A stretch of 64,000 nt of DNA from Eutreptiella sp. 'Long Island Sound 2002' (lineage: Eukaryota > Euglenozoa > Euglenophyceae > Eutreptiales > Eutreptiaceae). The notes below the pieces were generated by a model, which was not told the DNA's origin, made no database searches, and worked only from the letters and a program-made list of their open reading frames with translations. The stretch covers positions 13,431,613 to 13,495,612 of the forward strand of contig OZ038386.1 of NCBI GenBank assembly GCA_964036045.1, read 5' to 3'. Positions 62,068-64,000 of this stretch are shown piece after piece. How positions within the stretch are numbered: position 1 is the first letter of the stretch; every line of letters starts with the position of its first letter. The position numbers and the translations under genes are program-made.

Positions 62068-62095
<28 letters not shown>
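62067..62095 (+). repeat. (GT)n microsatellite
   Basis: Uninterrupted GT; looser GT-rich sequence recurs at 62215-62270 and 62370-62430. Confidence 0.9.
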
Positions 62096-62099
<4 letters not shown>

Positions 62100-64000
62100 A
62101 TGTGTACCTGGCGTCTTGTAGTCCATGTTGCTGACTGGTTGACGGCCTGACGAGAAGTCCAGACATCCAGTGCACGTGCCCTTGCCTGTGCTCTTCGGCT
62201 TCAGGGCTTGTGTCTTCGCGCGTGTATGTGTACCTGCGTGCGTGCGTGTTTGCGTGTGTTTGCGCATCTTTGTGGGTGTCTATTGTTTCCCCAACGGCGC
62301 CCAGCATTGCAATATTTTTGTTGATTGCGGCCTGACGAGGCCAAAACAGAAATACACACTGCTTTGCGTCCGTGTGTGCGCGCGCGTGTGTTTGCGCGCT
62401 CGCGGCTTTGTGTGTGTGTTTGTGTGTGGCTGGCATACTGCAGTCGATGTTGAGGAAAAGGGTACGCTACAGCTCGAATCCCACTGTGTTCCAAGGGGCG
62501 CTAGCCAAAGCAGCACTGAGGCATCACCCCTCGCTTAGACACCTCCGGCACCGGATGTGTATATTCTCTGCCTGACCTGCTTGAGATGCCTTTTCGATAT
62601 CAGGCATTTCTGGCGTTTCCATGAAAGCATTAGAGCGCTGTAGAGCGCAGTACACTCCATCACCCCAACCTCCTCAGGGGTTGCCCAATGGGTGCATTGG
62701 GGACAACTGTAAAAAGAATGCCCCCTCAAAGAAGGCCTGGCAGCCATGTGCAAAGGCAGTACTGCTCAGATGTCGTCCCGGAATCGCAGTTGCCAGAGAG
62801 TTGTGGGTCCCCGGCCATTTACGGATCGGCAAGGGATTGTGCAGATTGCGCCATTCATGGGACGGTGGTTCTCCCCACCAGACAGTCTGCTCAGCATATG
62901 GGGCTTTGTTTTGCAGGATGCACACGCGGTGTGGTTACGGGTTGTGCCTGCATGTGCAGCGTGCTTTTATCTCTGTGGCATTCAACAAAGGTGAGTATGC
63001 ATTTGTCCACCGTTATGGACTGCAGAGAGCTTTTATGTTGTACACACCAACTCAGTTATGCGAATTAATGAACACTGAGCAACTTAAAGGGGGCGTACCG
63101 TGCGCTGTGCGCGCGCTGTGCACGCGCTGTGCGAAAAGTAGGCCATTCTCCACCACCAGTAGGCAGTTTTTTGGGTGTAGGATTGCCGCAGGGTACTATT
63201 GCCATTGTGTATCCGTGTAGCATCAACCCCCCCCTTTCTTGCGTGTATGTACCCTTCGCCGCCGCTTGGCGATCGGGGAAGGAGTCCATCACTCCACTTT
63301 CTGAGTGTCTGTTTTTTTTCGGACTCCTTTCGTTCAATTCATCCGTTCATATATCAACGTGGACTTGGATTCCGAGGCTACGGGTATCAAGGAGTAACAC
63401 CCGCAAGACAATTTTATTGTCTACATTGCATTGTTTTGGACATTGGATAATTCTGAGAACACGACACGTTTGAATTTCGGAGTTTTGAATTGCTCATGCA
63501 TGCTTCTAGAGGTGGCAGGTTTTCAGGGCTGTTTCCGGGGTAAACACCGTAATAACTGGCGCTGTGCGCGCGTTGTGCAAAAACGCCCCCAAACACGCAT
63601 TTATGCCCGGAAGTGATCCTAGCCACTTGGTGGTGACTACGTGGACGAGAGGCAGAGAGGCATGCCCCTCTTCTATAGCTTCCATTGCCACATTAAGGCA
63701 ACCCTGGATGGCTGATGGAGCTCAGGCAGAGGCCTGCAAGAGGCTTTAGGGAGAAGGGGCCACGCCCGTGTTGGGGCCTGCGAAGAATATGTTAGCTGCT
63801 TTGGTGGGTGTGATTCGAGTGAGGGGCAGACAGACACCGAGGGCTGACTGGTCTTGAACAGTGCACACCGTTGAAAGGGAGCGGCGGTCCCCTGGTGCAG
63901 AAGGACTGCACACTGCAAGTTAGCGACGTCGACTGCAATTGACGCAAAGAATTCCATGCAGTTGCATCCGAAGACAAAGCAAAGGATGCCCACAAACCCC

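Larger units (their letters stand above)
59638..64000. other. About 4.4 kb without a confident gene
   Basis: Frames up to about 220 codons exist on both strands (for example minus 61188-60520, plus 62621-63220) but lack motifs, and adjacent frames look equally plausible. Contains C/G tracts, a 27-bp palindrome, and CT and GT microsatellites. Confidence 0.35.

Overview
This is nuclear DNA from a eukaryote. It has spliced genes with GT-AG introns and exons of roughly 100-350 nt, a tRNA-Ser gene without an encoded CCA end, and both non-LTR and DNA transposons. Satellites, microsatellites and very many homopolymer C/G tracts fill much of the rest. GC-rich, Ala/Pro/Gln-rich exons and the repeat style suggest a protist or alga with a large repeat-rich genome, possibly a green alga. 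The species cannot be fixed from this window. Only a few genes are whole, and most protein-coding material is seen as separate exons.

Layout. 1-1390 (minus): a four-finger C2H2 protein lies just upstream of a DEDD 3'-5' exonuclease exon cut by the window edge, and the two may be one gene. 2396-4711: a Mutator-like (MULE) DNA transposon with ~90-bp hairpin-rich terminal inverted repeats and a perfect 9-bp target duplication, carrying relic transposase exons and two tRNA-like pol III relics. 4721-9599: no confident gene. 9600-12112 (plus): short exons of an unidentified coiled-coil gene, with tRNA-Ser(UGA) on the opposite strand between two of them. 14744-18701 (plus): low-complexity exons, a 12-copy 40-bp tandem array, and a polyQ/proline-rich reading frame. 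20931: an Asp-rich reading frame. 21369-26791: mostly noncoding. 26792-31219: a 1475-codon intronless coiled-coil gene with 18 near-identical 108-bp repeats. 31693-34500 (plus): PDZ-domain exons, with a 416-bp TA-flanked MITE in a presumed intron.

From 35343 to 48118 the window is one large repeat complex. It holds duplicated retrotransposon-like fragments, 19-bp and ~52-bp minisatellites, pentanucleotide arrays (GGTGT, GGTGC, TGTGC), and a 47-bp hairpin-forming satellite interleaved with a 92-bp unit. A complete 9.5-kb LINE (48119-57605) is inserted into the 47-bp satellite. It has two intact ORFs and a (TCC)n tail. The array resumes after it (57606-57906). The last 6 kb holds no confident gene.

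The genes do not form an operon or pathway. The window's main content is transposon and tandem-repeat biology: three distinct mobile elements with recognisable boundaries, one of them apparently recent, nested in or beside actively expanding repeats.
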